A DNA stretch of 64,000 nt from CAWCKS01 sp963763485. Lineage in GTDB: Bacteria > Pseudomonadota > Alphaproteobacteria > Rhizobiales > Xanthobacteraceae. The stretch spans positions 124,001 to 188,000 of the forward strand of contig CAVXOW010000006.1 of the NCBI GenBank assembly GCA_963763485.1. Direction: 5' to 3'. The position numbers and the translations under genes are program-made. Shown here piece by piece: positions 44,115 through 53,536 of this stretch; within the stretch, counting starts at the first letter, position 1; each line of letters begins with the position of its first letter. Under the pieces are notes generated by a model. It saw only the letters and a list, made by a program, of their open reading frames with translations. It was not told where the DNA came from and searched no databases.

Positions 44115-45479
44115 CTAGCAGCTGAGGGCTCCAATAAAACTCTCGCGCCAGGCCGTAATGCTGTTGCGACGCAGGACTTTCATCATCGCCTGCCAACGCT
44201 CGCGTCGCTCCTCAAGAGGCATCTCCAGCGCGATCTGCAATGCTTCGGCGACAGCATCGGGGTCATATGGATTGGCAATCACGGCAGTGGTTAGCTCGTA
44301 GGCCGCGCCCGCGAAGGGAGAGAGAATGAGTACGCCAGGGTTGTCGGGGTCCTGTGCCGCGACATACTCCTTGGCAACCAGATTCATCCCGTCGCGCAAC
44401 GGCGTGACGAGAGCCACGCGGCTGAGCCGAAAAAAGCCGGCCAGCGAGCGCTGCGAGAAACTCCGGTTCAGATACTGGATCGGCGCCCAGTCGAGTTGCG
44501 CGAAGCGACCGGCCACGTCGCCGGCCAGTGCGCCGAGCCTCTGTCGCAACGCTCCATATTCAGGAACGTCACTGCGCGTTGCGGTGGCGATCTGCAGGAA
44601 GCGGACGCGATTGCGGAACGCGGGATAGCTGTCGAGAAAGCCGGCGAACGCTCTGAACCGGTGCTCGAGTCCTTTACTGTAGTCGAGCCGGTCCACCCCA
44701 ATGATGAGCTGGCGCCCCCCGAGATTCTCCTGCAGCCGGCGCGCAGTCCGGGATTTCACAGCGCGAGCGGCCATTTCGGCGATGGCTTCACTATCGATAC
44801 CGATCGGGAAAACGCCGGCGCGAAGAACGCGATCAAAGGCATGAACGCGGCCATCGGACAAAACCTTGCCGCCTGCGCGGCGAACGATGGCATCCTGGAA
44901 CGCCGTCAAATCCTCAATCGTCTGGAAGCCGACAAGATCGTAGGCACACAGCGATTTCAGCAGGTCGCTGTAGTGCGGAAGGCTCGCCAACACGCCAAGC
45001 GAGGGAAACGGCGTGTGCAGGAAAAAGCCAATCCGTTGTGCGGCCCCGGCACGGCGCAGCTCCTCGGCCATCGGGATCAGGTGATAATCATGCACCCAGA
45101 CGAGATCGTCCGGCCTGAGCAGGGGCGCGAGGGCGTCGGCGAGCAGCGCATTCACACGCCGATAGGCGGCCAGGTCGCGGCGGGTAAAGTTCACGAGATC
45201 GAGCCGATAATGGAACAGCGGCCACAGCGCCGTATTGGAAAAGCCGCTGTAGTAGCCGTCGTGATCGGCGCGGGTCAGATCGACCGTGGCGTAGGTCACG
45301 CCCTCGACCTCGAAGACGTTCGGCTCCGGAGACGCTTTTCCCAGCTTGCCACTCCACCCAAACCACAGGCCGCCAGCCTGGTGCAGAGCGTCGACGAGGC
45401 CGGTCACAAGGCCGCCGCTGCGCTGGGCGCCCTCGCCCGGCAAGGCAACACGGTTGGAGACGATGACCAGCCGGCTCAA
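44115..45479 (-). CDS. otsA: Trehalose-6-phosphate synthase
   Basis: OtsA joins UDP-glucose and glucose-6-phosphate. The 454-residue length is typical. Motifs: LVIVSNRVALP, RSGGLVTGL, LWFGWSGKLG, LVWVHDYHLIPMAEELR, IIGVDRLDYSKGLEHRFRAF (phosphate/UDP contacts) and the late SPFAGAAYELTTAVIANPYD. The start codon is TTG at 45479, overlapping the stop of a 28-codon frame (TTGA), so translation may be coupled to it. No trehalose phosphatase (otsB) lies next to it. Trehalose is an osmo- and desiccation protectant, which fits the stress gene content of the window. Confidence 0.93.
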   Translation of the reverse strand: MSRLVIVSNRVALPGEGAQRSGGLVTGLVDALHQAGGLWFGWSGKLGKASPEPNVFEVEGVTYATVDLTRADHDGYYSGFSNTALWPLFHYRLDLVNFTRRDLAAYRRVNALLADALAPLLRPDDLVWVHDYHLIPMAEELRRAGAAQRIGFFLHTPFPSLGVLASLPHYSDLLKSLCAYDLVGFQTIEDLTAFQDAIVRRAGGKVLSDGRVHAFDRVLRAGVFPIGIDSEAIAEMAARAVKSRTARRLQENLGGRQLIIGVDRLDYSKGLEHRFRAFAGFLDSYPAFRNRVRFLQIATATRSDVPEYGALRQRLGALAGDVAGRFAQLDWAPIQYLNRSFSQRSLAGFFRLSRVALVTPLRDGMNLVAKEYVAAQDPDNPGVLILSPFAGAAYELTTAVIANPYDPDAVAEALQIALEMPLEERRERWQAMMKVLRRNSITAWRESFIGALSC

Positions 45480-45562
45480 GCGGCCCCCTCCGCGGCATCG
45501 ACGCCAAGCTGCTCAAAGACCTCGGCAAAACGGCAATCGCAAACGATCGCGTGAGGTAACAT
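45476..45562 (-). CDS. Short frame upstream of and overlapping otsA
   Basis: A 28-codon frame runs from ATG 45562 to a TGA that overlaps the TTG start of otsA. It reads MLPHAIVCDCRFAEVFEQL and continues VDAAEGAA. Either it is a leader that couples otsA translation to ribosome arrival, or it is the last piece of a lost upstream gene. The protein-like acidic end and the exact overlap make chance less likely, but the evidence is thin. Confidence 0.35.
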   Translation of the reverse strand: MLPHAIVCDCRFAEVFEQLGVDAAEGAA

Positions 45563-45797
45563 CGGCCTCGAGCTCATCGTCGCCTCAGGCGGTCGTCACG
45601 CGAAAATCCATAATTCTCTTTGACCAGAACCGGTAGCACCGTCATGAGGCATTCCGGGCTCGAGTTCGGGCAAGCGCGACGCATGGCCATTGAGCAACAA
45701 GATCAGGCCGATACCTCTACAAATACATAAATCTTTTCGCGGCACACACGAATTTCGCACAGCGTACTGTGCCAACCAGCCCGATTGTCGGGGCCGC

Positions 45798-46046
45798 TCA
45801 AGGCTGATCTTCACCGGGATTCCGTCGGCAGACGCCCCGGGTGTGCTTTTCGATCTCGGCCAGTGCCGCGTCGAGCGAGGCATGCGGCCCTTGCGGTATT
45901 CCAGCCATGGTTTCCAGGGCATGGCCCGCCGGGTGGATCATGAATTGATGAGGAGCACTTGCCGTGACGCGCCCCATCGAGCGGCCGAGCAGGTCGGTCA
46001 GCTGCCAGACTTTGCCTCCCTCTGCGGGTGTGACGATCAAATCCAT
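45798..46046 (-). CDS. Small conserved protein of unknown function
   Basis: From ATG 46046 the frame encodes 82 residues, opening MDLIVTPAEGGKVWQLTDLL and including PHASLDAALAEIEKHTRG, a plausible alpha/beta small domain. I have seen similar 75-80-residue proteins in Bradyrhizobium genomes. Upstream residues to 46121 look non-conserved. No motif indicates a role. A short palindrome (GCACAG/CTGTGC, 45757-45772) lies beyond the stop. Confidence 0.6.
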   Translation of the reverse strand: MDLIVTPAEGGKVWQLTDLLGRSMGRVTASAPHQFMIHPAGHALETMAGIPQGPHASLDAALAEIEKHTRGVCRRNPGEDQP

Positions 46047-46175
46047 ATCGATCCCTGGGCTCCACGCGGCGCGCAAACCACTGCAACAACCGACGGGCAA
46101 CCTGCCGGGTTCCACAACCACAATGCCCCATCGGTGCCAGTTCGTGACAATTTCGCGCTTGCGCGAATCTCGTCG

Positions 46176-46709
46176 CTAGCTCTTGCGCAGGAACACATAA
46201 TCCGCGGAGTAAGGCACGCTGCGGAGACTCCCCGCACTCTCGCAGTGGCCCTGCAGCATCCCGCCCTTTGTATTGATGCGCTGGACGGTTGTCGCGCTCG
46301 ACAGAATCCCGTTACCGTGACGGTCGACCACGTTGAGCTTGAGCCAGGGAATGTCGTTCGGCGTTGCGCCGGGAGCGCTGGCAACCGTCTGGCCTCTCAC
46401 TCCGCTGCCATCGACGTCTTCCCAATTCGGCCCGGCATAGTGTCGTCCGGTCGACTTTCCGTCAGCGATCAGGGTGGCGATCGGTTCGCGAAATTGCCAG
46501 CTCAGCGCACTCACCCGCAACGGAGACGCCTCGTCGGAATCGGCTTTGCACTCGTAGATTTGAGCGCCCACCGCATGAACTGTGACGAGTACCGCCGCGC
46601 CGGATACGGCAATTCCCGACGGCACCTGCGCCGATACCCGGGCGGCGACCAGCACGACGATCGCAAGCGCCGCAGCGTTCCGCATCACTTTCAAAAAGCT
46701 GTTCATCAT
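46176..46709 (-). CDS. DUF3455 secreted protein
   Basis: The 177-residue protein has a signal peptide (basic start, AALAIVVLVAARVSAQ). The mature part fits the DUF3455 pattern: GAQIYECKAD, WQFREPIATLIADGKSTGRH, YAGPNWEDVDGSGVRG, DIPWLKLNVVDRHGNG and VQRINTKGG. Two cysteines (CKAD, GHCES) could form a disulfide. The domain is common in periplasmic or secreted proteins of soil bacteria and fungi; function unknown. Confidence 0.85.
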   Translation of the reverse strand: MMNSFLKVMRNAAALAIVVLVAARVSAQVPSGIAVSGAAVLVTVHAVGAQIYECKADSDEASPLRVSALSWQFREPIATLIADGKSTGRHYAGPNWEDVDGSGVRGQTVASAPGATPNDIPWLKLNVVDRHGNGILSSATTVQRINTKGGMLQGHCESAGSLRSVPYSADYVFLRKS

Positions 46710-46854
46710 CTCCTCTCGACGTTATCTGTGTTCGATCTCTTGGCGGCTCATTGCGCAGTCTGAGCTGAACCGGACGCTGTCCTTCAAACCGCAGTGCGCT
46801 TCGACGCAAAACCGAAAGCACAACTACGCGAAGGAAGAACAGCGACCGACCCGA

Positions 46855-48315
46855 CTACCGCTCGCGCAACGTCTCCTGCCGGTACCGCAGCAACGGTGAC
46901 AACAGGTAGCTCAGGATCATGCGCGAGCCGGTCTTGATTTCCACCGTTACCGCCATGCCGGGCGAAAGGTTGACCATCCGGTCATCGATCTGCATCTGGG
47001 TGCGATCGAGCGAAATGCGCGCGGTGTAGTTGAGCTCCTGGCCACGCGGCTCACTGCTGTCGTTCTCCGCACCGGCATCGCGTCCTTCCGAACGGTCCGG
47101 CTTGCGGTCGCGAACGACGGCATCTTGCGAGACAGTGAGCACCTCGCCATGCAGCAGGCCGTAGCGCGTAAAATTGAAGGTATCGACCTTGATCTCCGCC
47201 TGCTGTCCAGCGTGGACAAATCCGATGTCGCGGTTTGAGACCAGCGCCTCGATTTCCAGCCGGCTGTCGCTCGGCACGACGACCAGCAGCGCCTGCGCTG
47301 GCGTCACGACTCCGCCGACCGTGTGGACTGCGAGCTGTTGCACCACGCCAGCCACCGGCGCCCGCAGCTCCTGCAGGCTGGTTTTCGTCTCGGCCTTGAT
47401 CAGGTCCTGGGCGAGACCGCTCGCCTTCTGTTCGGCTTTGGCGAGATCGTCGGAGAGCGAGCGTCGGTATTCGGCCTCCGCCTGGCGATGCGTCTCGCCG
47501 ATCGCGGCCACGGCCGCTTCCGCTTCGTTGAGATGGCTCTTCTCCACGGCGAGTTCCTCTTGCTGCTCGACCAGCAACTGAAGAGTTTCGAAATAGGTCA
47601 GCTTCGAGCCGAGCTCCCTTTCCATCAGTGTCTGACGGATGTCGACACGCTGCTGGATGACCGGGATGGTCGCCTCGAGCTTGTGAATGGTCGCCGCGAT
47701 GGTGGCCTGCTCGGCTTGCTTCTGCGCCTGCTGACGGCCGAGCGCGGCGAGCTTGGCGCGATGCTCGGTCACCTGGCTGAGCAGAAGTGCGCGCTGGGTG
47801 CTGATCAGGGCTGGGTCCGCATCGGCGGGCGGCGCAAAGCCGTCCGCAGGATCGTCACCGTCGGCGAGCGCCGCGCGCATCCGCGCGATGTTGACCTGCT
47901 CGGCGCGAAGGTCGTCGTGCAGGCGGTCGCGATCCGCCGCATTGACGGTCGGGTCGAGCTCGATCAGGACGTCGCCGGCCTTGACCGCCTGCCCGTCCTG
48001 CACCCGGATGGCGCGCACCACGCCGGTCTCGAATGGCTGGATAACCTTGACGCGCCCGCTCGGCATGATCTTTCCGGTCGCCGACGCAACGATGTCGATG
48101 GTGCCCCACCAGGCCCACAGCAGTGCCGCGCAGAACATCACGATGATGACGGCCCCGATCGCCCGGCTGATCGGGGACGGCGGCGTTTCCATGATCTCCA
48201 GCGCAGCCGGGAGGAATTCGAGCTCCTCGCTGCGCCGATCGAGCGTCCGCTGAAACGGAATGACTCGGCTGGTCGGCTGTGAGGACACAGCGATTGCAGA
48301 TTTAACCGACTTCAT
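46855..48315 (-). CDS. HlyD-family T1SS adaptor of the RTX locus
   Basis: The 486-residue adaptor overlaps the exporter gene by 14 bp (start ATG 48315). It has a membrane anchor (AIGAVIIVMFCAALLWAWWG), a first barrel piece (ATGKIMPSGRVKVIQPFETG), a coiled-coil hairpin (about 130-320) and a closing barrel (ELRAPVAGVVQQLAVHTVGG). The family C-terminal segment with MVNLSPGMAVTVEIKTGSR is present, as in HlyD/LapC. An insert of about 20 charged residues (DRKPDRSEGRDAGAENDSSE) interrupts the membrane-distal barrel. It links the HlyB-like exporter to TolC. Confidence 0.92.
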   Translation of the reverse strand: MKSVKSAIAVSSQPTSRVIPFQRTLDRRSEELEFLPAALEIMETPPSPISRAIGAVIIVMFCAALLWAWWGTIDIVASATGKIMPSGRVKVIQPFETGVVRAIRVQDGQAVKAGDVLIELDPTVNAADRDRLHDDLRAEQVNIARMRAALADGDDPADGFAPPADADPALISTQRALLLSQVTEHRAKLAALGRQQAQKQAEQATIAATIHKLEATIPVIQQRVDIRQTLMERELGSKLTYFETLQLLVEQQEELAVEKSHLNEAEAAVAAIGETHRQAEAEYRRSLSDDLAKAEQKASGLAQDLIKAETKTSLQELRAPVAGVVQQLAVHTVGGVVTPAQALLVVVPSDSRLEIEALVSNRDIGFVHAGQQAEIKVDTFNFTRYGLLHGEVLTVSQDAVVRDRKPDRSEGRDAGAENDSSEPRGQELNYTARISLDRTQMQIDDRMVNLSPGMAVTVEIKTGSRMILSYLLSPLLRYRQETLRER

Positions 48316-50443
48316 GGAGACCCGCCTGTAGCCGATGCAGCGACGCGTAGCGGCCGCCTGTGTTGATAAGCATGTCGTGGGTGCCGTCCTCGACCAGACG
48401 GCCGTGATCGAGTGTAACGATGCGATCGGTCGCCCGCACGGTCGAGAGCCGGTGCGCGATGATGAGAACCGTCCGCCCCTTGGCAATTTCCTTCATGTTG
48501 TGCTGGACGATGCGTTCGCTCTCGTAGTCGAGCGCGCTCGTCGCCTCGTCGAAGATCAGGATGCGAGGATTGCTTATGAGCGCGCGCGCAATCGCAATGC
48601 GCTGGCGCTGGCCGCCCGAGAGTGTCGCGCCGCGCTCGCCGACCACGGTGTCGTAGGCTTCGGGAAGCTCGAGGATGAAGTCGTGGGCGCCAGCCAGCCG
48701 CGCCGCCGCGATCACGCGCTCCATCGGCATGGCCGGGTCGACGAGCGCGATGTTTTCGCGCACCGAGCGATTGAACAACACGTTCTCCTGCAGGACGACG
48801 CCGATCTGGCGGCGCAGCCAGGCCGGGTCGGCCATGGCCAGATCCATACCGTCGACGAGAACGCGGCCGCTCTCCGGGACGTAGAGGCGCTGCACGAGCT
48901 TGGCGAACGTGCTTTTGCCTGAACCGGAGGGGCCGACGATGCCGACGGTCTGTCCGGCAGGAACATCGAAGCTGACGTCGTGCAGAACCTCCGGCCCGTC
49001 GACGCGATAGCGGAACGTGACATGGTCGAACCGGATGTCGCCGCGGATCGCCGGCAGCCGCGCCCGCCCCACCGCGTAGGTCGGCTCGGCTGTGGTATTG
49101 AGGATGTCGCCCAGCCGCGCGACCGACAGGCGCGCCTGATGGAAGTCCTGCCATATCTGCGCGAGACGCAGCACCGGCGCACTCACCCGGCCAGCCAGGA
49201 TATTGAACGCAACCAGCCCCCCGACCGACAGGTCGCCGCCGATGACAAGCCTGGCGCCGCAATAGAGAATTCCGGCGGTCGCGATCTTGCTGACAAGCTG
49301 CACCGCCTGGCTCGCGGTGTTGCCGAGGCTGAGAACCCGGAAGCTCGCCGCCACGTATCCGGCAAGCTGTTCTTCCCAGCGTCGCTGCATCTGCGGCTCG
49401 ACCGCCAGGGCCTTGAGCGTCTCGATCCCGGTCACGCTCTCAACCAGGAAGGCCTGGTTTTCGGCTCCGCGCTGGAACTTCTCCTGCAACCGCTGCCGAA
49501 ACAGCGGCGTCGCGCCGGCCGAGATCGCGATATAGAACGGAAAGGAGCCGAGCACGATTGCGGTCAGCAGCGGTGAATAGAAGAACATCACTGCGAGAAA
49601 CACGAAGGTGAAGAACAGATCGATCACGAGGGTCAGGGCCGAGCTGGTGAGAAAATTGCGGATGTTTTCCAGTTCGCGCACCCTCGCGACCGAGTCGCCG
49701 ACCCGCCGGGCCTGGAAATACGCCATCGGCAATGCCAGCAGGTGGCGAAACAGCCGTGCGCCGAGCTCGACGTCGATGCGGTTGGTGGTGTGGGCGAACA
49801 GGTAGCTGCGCAGCACACCGAGCACGGTCTCGAAGATCGAGACGGTCACGAGACCGACGACCAATACGTCGAGCGTGGTCAAGGCGCGGTGGACCAGCAC
49901 CTTGTCGACCACCACCTGGAAGAACAGCGGCGACACCAGCCCGATGAGCTGCAGGAAGAACGAGCCGACCAGCACTTCGCTGAGCAGATAGCGGTATTTT
50001 TGAATCGCACCGAGGAACCAGGTGATATCGAAGCGGCGCGTGATGTCCGACAAGCCGGCGCGGCGCGTCATCAGGATCAACCGGCCGTCCCAAACCGCAA
50101 CGAATTCGTCGCGGGTCATCAAGGCCGGCCGGGTCGCGTGCGGCGCCTGAACCAAGACCTTGTCGTCGGTAGCCTTGGCAACCACCAGGAATCCGCCATC
50201 GCGCAAGACGGCGATGGCGGGCAAAGGCGTATTGGCAAGCCGCGACCACTCGGTCCGATAGGTGCGCGCCTTGAGCCCGAGCTCCTTGGCGCACCGGAGC
50301 ATGTCCGGTGCGCCGATCGTGTTCGTACCCAGCCGGTGGCTGATCTGCCCGGCATCGGCCGCGACGCCCTGGAGATGAAGCAGCATCACGAGGGCCTCGA
50401 GACCCGGATCGGCCGGTTCTGCGTTGTCGGTCTGCGTGCTCAT
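48302..50443 (-). CDS. HlyB-like T1SS exporter with C39-like domain
   Basis: The 713-residue protein starts with a C39 peptidase-like domain (about residues 15-130, LEALVMLLHLQGVAADAGQ). The catalytic Cys expected in the first helix is absent, so it binds cargo rather than cutting it, as in HlyB. Six membrane helices follow and then an ATPase: Walker A GPSGSGKST, signature LSGGQRQRIAIARAL, Walker B ILIFDEATSALDYESE, H-loop IAHRLSTV. It exports RTX proteins in one step through adaptor and TolC. The RTX gene lies 28 bp upstream on the same strand, so cargo and machine are co-transcribed. Confidence 0.94.
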   Translation of the reverse strand: MSTQTDNAEPADPGLEALVMLLHLQGVAADAGQISHRLGTNTIGAPDMLRCAKELGLKARTYRTEWSRLANTPLPAIAVLRDGGFLVVAKATDDKVLVQAPHATRPALMTRDEFVAVWDGRLILMTRRAGLSDITRRFDITWFLGAIQKYRYLLSEVLVGSFFLQLIGLVSPLFFQVVVDKVLVHRALTTLDVLVVGLVTVSIFETVLGVLRSYLFAHTTNRIDVELGARLFRHLLALPMAYFQARRVGDSVARVRELENIRNFLTSSALTLVIDLFFTFVFLAVMFFYSPLLTAIVLGSFPFYIAISAGATPLFRQRLQEKFQRGAENQAFLVESVTGIETLKALAVEPQMQRRWEEQLAGYVAASFRVLSLGNTASQAVQLVSKIATAGILYCGARLVIGGDLSVGGLVAFNILAGRVSAPVLRLAQIWQDFHQARLSVARLGDILNTTAEPTYAVGRARLPAIRGDIRFDHVTFRYRVDGPEVLHDVSFDVPAGQTVGIVGPSGSGKSTFAKLVQRLYVPESGRVLVDGMDLAMADPAWLRRQIGVVLQENVLFNRSVRENIALVDPAMPMERVIAAARLAGAHDFILELPEAYDTVVGERGATLSGGQRQRIAIARALISNPRILIFDEATSALDYESERIVQHNMKEIAKGRTVLIIAHRLSTVRATDRIVTLDHGRLVEDGTHDMLINTGGRYASLHRLQAGLHEVG

Positions 50444-50471
50444 AAATGCTCTCCAGGGCGGCGCGTTGGCG

Positions 50472-53342
50472 TCAGGCGTGCGGCTGGGTCAGCAGCGGCA
50501 TCTCGCTCGCCGGGGCATCGGCGAACGCATTTCCACCCTGGCCTGTTCCCATCGGGACCAGGCTTGACGCCATGGCCTGACCGAGCAGCGCGAGGTTCGC
50601 CGGCGGGGCAATCGCAGCGTTGATCACAACATTGCCGCCTGGTCCGCCGTCGAGGACATCGATCCCTCCATTGCCGATCAGAACGTCGTCGCCTGCACCG
50701 CCGGTCAGCGTATCGTTGCCGTGGCTGCCGATCAGAACATCATTGCCGTCGCCGCCGTTGGCGACGAGCTGGATGCCGCTCAGCCCGGCTGCGCTGATGA
50801 CGTCGTTGCCGCCGAGACCGTTGATGACGATGCGATCGGTCGCCTCGAAGTTGGAGATCGTCACCGTGCTGGCGAGACCCGACACCGTGACCACGCCGTT
50901 GTTGTTGGTCACGCTGATCACGTCGTCACCGCTCGTCGCGTTGATGACGATGGTGTCCAGCTGATTGTTGGCGCCGCCGGCGTCAATGTTGACGTTACCG
51001 ACGCCGGTCCCGGTCAGGTCGTTGACCGTGATGGTATCGGCGCCACCGCGCGCGTTGACATCGATCGTCTCAACCCCGTTCACGTCCATCGTGACGTTGC
51101 CGATGTCGCGGGTCAGTCTCACGCGCGAGCCGTTGGCCGAGATGTTGACGTTCTCGCTGAGGTCGGCGTCATTGAACACCAGCGTGTCATTGCCCGCCTG
51201 GCCTTCGACGACATCGCTGCCCTCGCCCGGGTTCCAGATGAAGGTGTCGTTGCCGGCACCGAGCAAGGCCGTGTCGTTGCCCCGACCACCGATCACGGTG
51301 TCGTTGCCGGCGCTGCCGATGATCCGGTCGTCGCCGTCACCGCCGTTGATCGTCAGGTTGACCTGGCCGGCGTGCAATCTGGACGCGTCGATGCTGTCGT
51401 TGCCGGCGCCTCCGTTGACGACGAGCGTGTCGTTGGCTGCCTCGGCACCGTTGATTGTCACCTGCGCCGGCAATCCGCTGACGACGATCGACGAACCATT
51501 GGTGGCAACACTGATCCGGTCGTCGCCGGCTGTGCCATTGACGTTCACGGTGTCCGCTTGGACGTCGCCCTGACCAGTGCCGGGCGTCGACGCCAGGTCG
51601 ATGGCGACCTGTGTCACGCCGGTGCCGGTCAGGTCGCCGACATTGATGGTGTCGGCGCCGCCAAAGGCGTTGAGCTGGATGTGCTCGATGCTGCTGAGAT
51701 CCATGGTGACCCCGCCGACGTCGCGGGACAGCTGCACGCGCTGCCCGTTGGCGGTGATGTTGAAGTCCTCGTTGACATTGGCGCCGTTGAACACGAGCGT
51801 GTCGGTGCCGGATCCGCCATCGACGGTGTCGCTGCCATCGCCCGGATTCCACACGAACGTGTCGTTACCGTTGCCGAGCGTCGCGGTATCGTTGCCGCGG
51901 CCGCCGGTGACGGTGTCATTGCCATCGCCGCCCAGCAGCGTGTCGTTGCCACCGCTGCCGATGATGGTGTCGTTGCCGGCGCCGCCGTCGATGGTGAGAC
52001 CGATGATCCCGGCGTTGAGCAGCGACGCATTGATGGTGTCGTTGCCGGCGCCGCCGCTGATCGTCAGCCTGTCGTTCGCGGCCTCGGCGCCGCTGATGTT
52101 GACCTGTTCCTGCAGTCCGTTGATCGAGAACGAAGGCTCGGCGCCCAGGATCTGGATCGCGGAAGCGACAATCTGGATGTTGTCGTTGCCGGCGGTGCCG
52201 TCGACCGTCACCTGATCGGCCTGACCGTCACCGGTGCCGCTGCCGGCCGGCGCGCTCAGGTCGATATTGACCTGGGTGACGCTGGTGTGGGTCAGATCCT
52301 GGACGGTGATGTTGTCGGCGCCGCCCAAAGCCGCGATATCGACATGCTCCACGCCGTTGAGGTCCATGGTGACGTTACCGACGTCGCGGAACAGCCGCGT
52401 CCGAGTGCCATTGGCCGAGACGGTCATGTTCTCGTTGGCGTTAGAGCCGTTGAAGATGAGCGTATCGGTGCCGTCCTGGCCCTCGACCGTGTCGCTGCCG
52501 TCACCCGGATTCCAGACGAAGGTGTCGTCGCCGGCGCCTCCGATCAGGGTGTCGTTGCCGCGGCCGCCGGTGATGACGTCATTGCCGTCGCCACCCAACA
52601 GCGTGTCGTTGCCATCGCCGCCGGTGATCGTGTCGTTGCCGGTGCCGCCGTCGACCGTGACGTTGATCAGGTTGGCGAGCCCGTTTCCGGCGGTGAAGAC
52701 GTCGTCGCCACCGTTCATGTTGAGCACGAAGTTCTCGGTGGTGCCGATGTCGAGAGAGAACGGGGCCGGGCTGGTGCGGTCGAAACGCACGCGGCTGCCG
52801 TTGGCGGTGAGGGTGAAGACTTCGGCGCCGTTGCCACCATTGACCTCGGCGGTGTCGATGCCGTCGCCACCCTCCATGAGGTCGGTGCCCTCGCCCGGAT
52901 TCCAGATCATGCGGTCGTTGCCGGCCTCGCCGAACATCTGGTCGTTGCCGGTACCGCCGATCAGCGTGTCGTTGCCATCGCCGCCAAACAGCTGGTCGTT
53001 GCCGCCTTTACCGATAAGGGTGTCGTTGCCGGCCTGCCCGAACAGCAGATCGTTGCCCGAGCCGCCAGTTATCGTGTCGTTGCCCGCACCGCCGAACAGA
53101 TTGGCACCGGGCAGCGCGCCGTTGGTCTCGTCGAGCGCGATGGTGTCGTTGCCAGCCTGACCGAACACCTGAACCAAGGTCGTGTTGGCGACGGTCGGCT
53201 TGTCACCTTGGATGACGACAGCGCCGCCATCGATGAGTATGTTGCCGGCAGCGTCACGGCTCTCCGTGATGGTGTTGCTGTTGGCGTCGTCGATCACCGA
53301 CAGAATGCCGGTGCGGGAAGAAAATGAAGCCGTGATAGCCAT
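50472..53342 (-). CDS. RTX calcium-binding repeat protein, T1SS cargo
   Basis: The 956-residue protein carries many GGxGxDxxx nonapeptides (residues about 60-145, 230-275, 460-490, 670-700, 860-900) that form calcium-dependent beta-rolls after export. Between them are large repeats of about 205-220 residues, each starting with NDTF[VI]WNPG[DE]GSD (residues near 274, 494 and 698; a diverged copy at 143) followed by LVFN, VTMDL and GGADTI segments. There is no protease, lipase or hemolysin domain, so it looks like a surface-layer or adhesin-type protein. The last 55 residues (APPANLALLGQAMASSLVPM onward) lack RTX repeats and probably hold the export signal. First gene of an operon with exporter and adaptor. 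Confidence 0.93.
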   Translation of the reverse strand: MAITASFSSRTGILSVIDDANSNTITESRDAAGNILIDGGAVVIQGDKPTVANTTLVQVFGQAGNDTIALDETNGALPGANLFGGAGNDTITGGSGNDLLFGQAGNDTLIGKGGNDQLFGGDGNDTLIGGTGNDQMFGEAGNDRMIWNPGEGTDLMEGGDGIDTAEVNGGNGAEVFTLTANGSRVRFDRTSPAPFSLDIGTTENFVLNMNGGDDVFTAGNGLANLINVTVDGGTGNDTITGGDGNDTLLGGDGNDVITGGRGNDTLIGGAGDDTFVWNPGDGSDTVEGQDGTDTLIFNGSNANENMTVSANGTRTRLFRDVGNVTMDLNGVEHVDIAALGGADNITVQDLTHTSVTQVNIDLSAPAGSGTGDGQADQVTVDGTAGNDNIQIVASAIQILGAEPSFSINGLQEQVNISGAEAANDRLTISGGAGNDTINASLLNAGIIGLTIDGGAGNDTIIGSGGNDTLLGGDGNDTVTGGRGNDTATLGNGNDTFVWNPGDGSDTVDGGSGTDTLVFNGANVNEDFNITANGQRVQLSRDVGGVTMDLSSIEHIQLNAFGGADTINVGDLTGTGVTQVAIDLASTPGTGQGDVQADTVNVNGTAGDDRISVATNGSSIVVSGLPAQVTINGAEAANDTLVVNGGAGNDSIDASRLHAGQVNLTINGGDGDDRIIGSAGNDTVIGGRGNDTALLGAGNDTFIWNPGEGSDVVEGQAGNDTLVFNDADLSENVNISANGSRVRLTRDIGNVTMDVNGVETIDVNARGGADTITVNDLTGTGVGNVNIDAGGANNQLDTIVINATSGDDVISVTNNNGVVTVSGLASTVTISNFEATDRIVINGLGGNDVISAAGLSGIQLVANGGDGNDVLIGSHGNDTLTGGAGDDVLIGNGGIDVLDGGPGGNVVINAAIAPPANLALLGQAMASSLVPMGTGQGGNAFADAPASEMPLLTQPHA

Positions 53343-53536
53343 GAGGGACGTCCTTTCGAAGTGCTGGTGGGGTCAGCGCAGGGTCGAGATTGGGAGCGAT
53401 GAATCCGTCAGAGTGTCGTTCCGGCGAAGTTGGCCACGGTTCGCGGCGTCATGGTTTGGCGCGCGCGGGCGTGGCCGGGGACCCTCAGAAATGAAGGCTC
53501 CGCGCTACAGAACGATTTCAGCGATTGGCAATCGTG
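53343..53536. other. Upstream region of the RTX operon
   Basis: About 190 bp between the RTX start and the hybrid kinase stop. It must hold the RTX promoter. The ATG has AAGGACGT close by. I see no clear operator. Confidence 0.4.

Noticed and set aside
45757..45772. GCACAG-CGTA-CTGTGC palindrome as an operator
   Set aside because: It lies beyond the stop of a small gene, is only 6 bp per arm and has no second copy; chance is likely.
50721..53327. 868-codon open frame opposite the RTX gene
   Set aside because: It mirrors the repetitive, GC-biased RTX coding sequence; its translation is Val/Ala/Asp/Gly-rich with no family signature. The minus-strand RTX protein explains the region.
50472..53342. 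Regular repeats suggestive of a CRISPR array or satellite
   Set aside because: The repeats are in frame and translate to GGxGxD nonapeptides; spacers are not unique and unit length varies.
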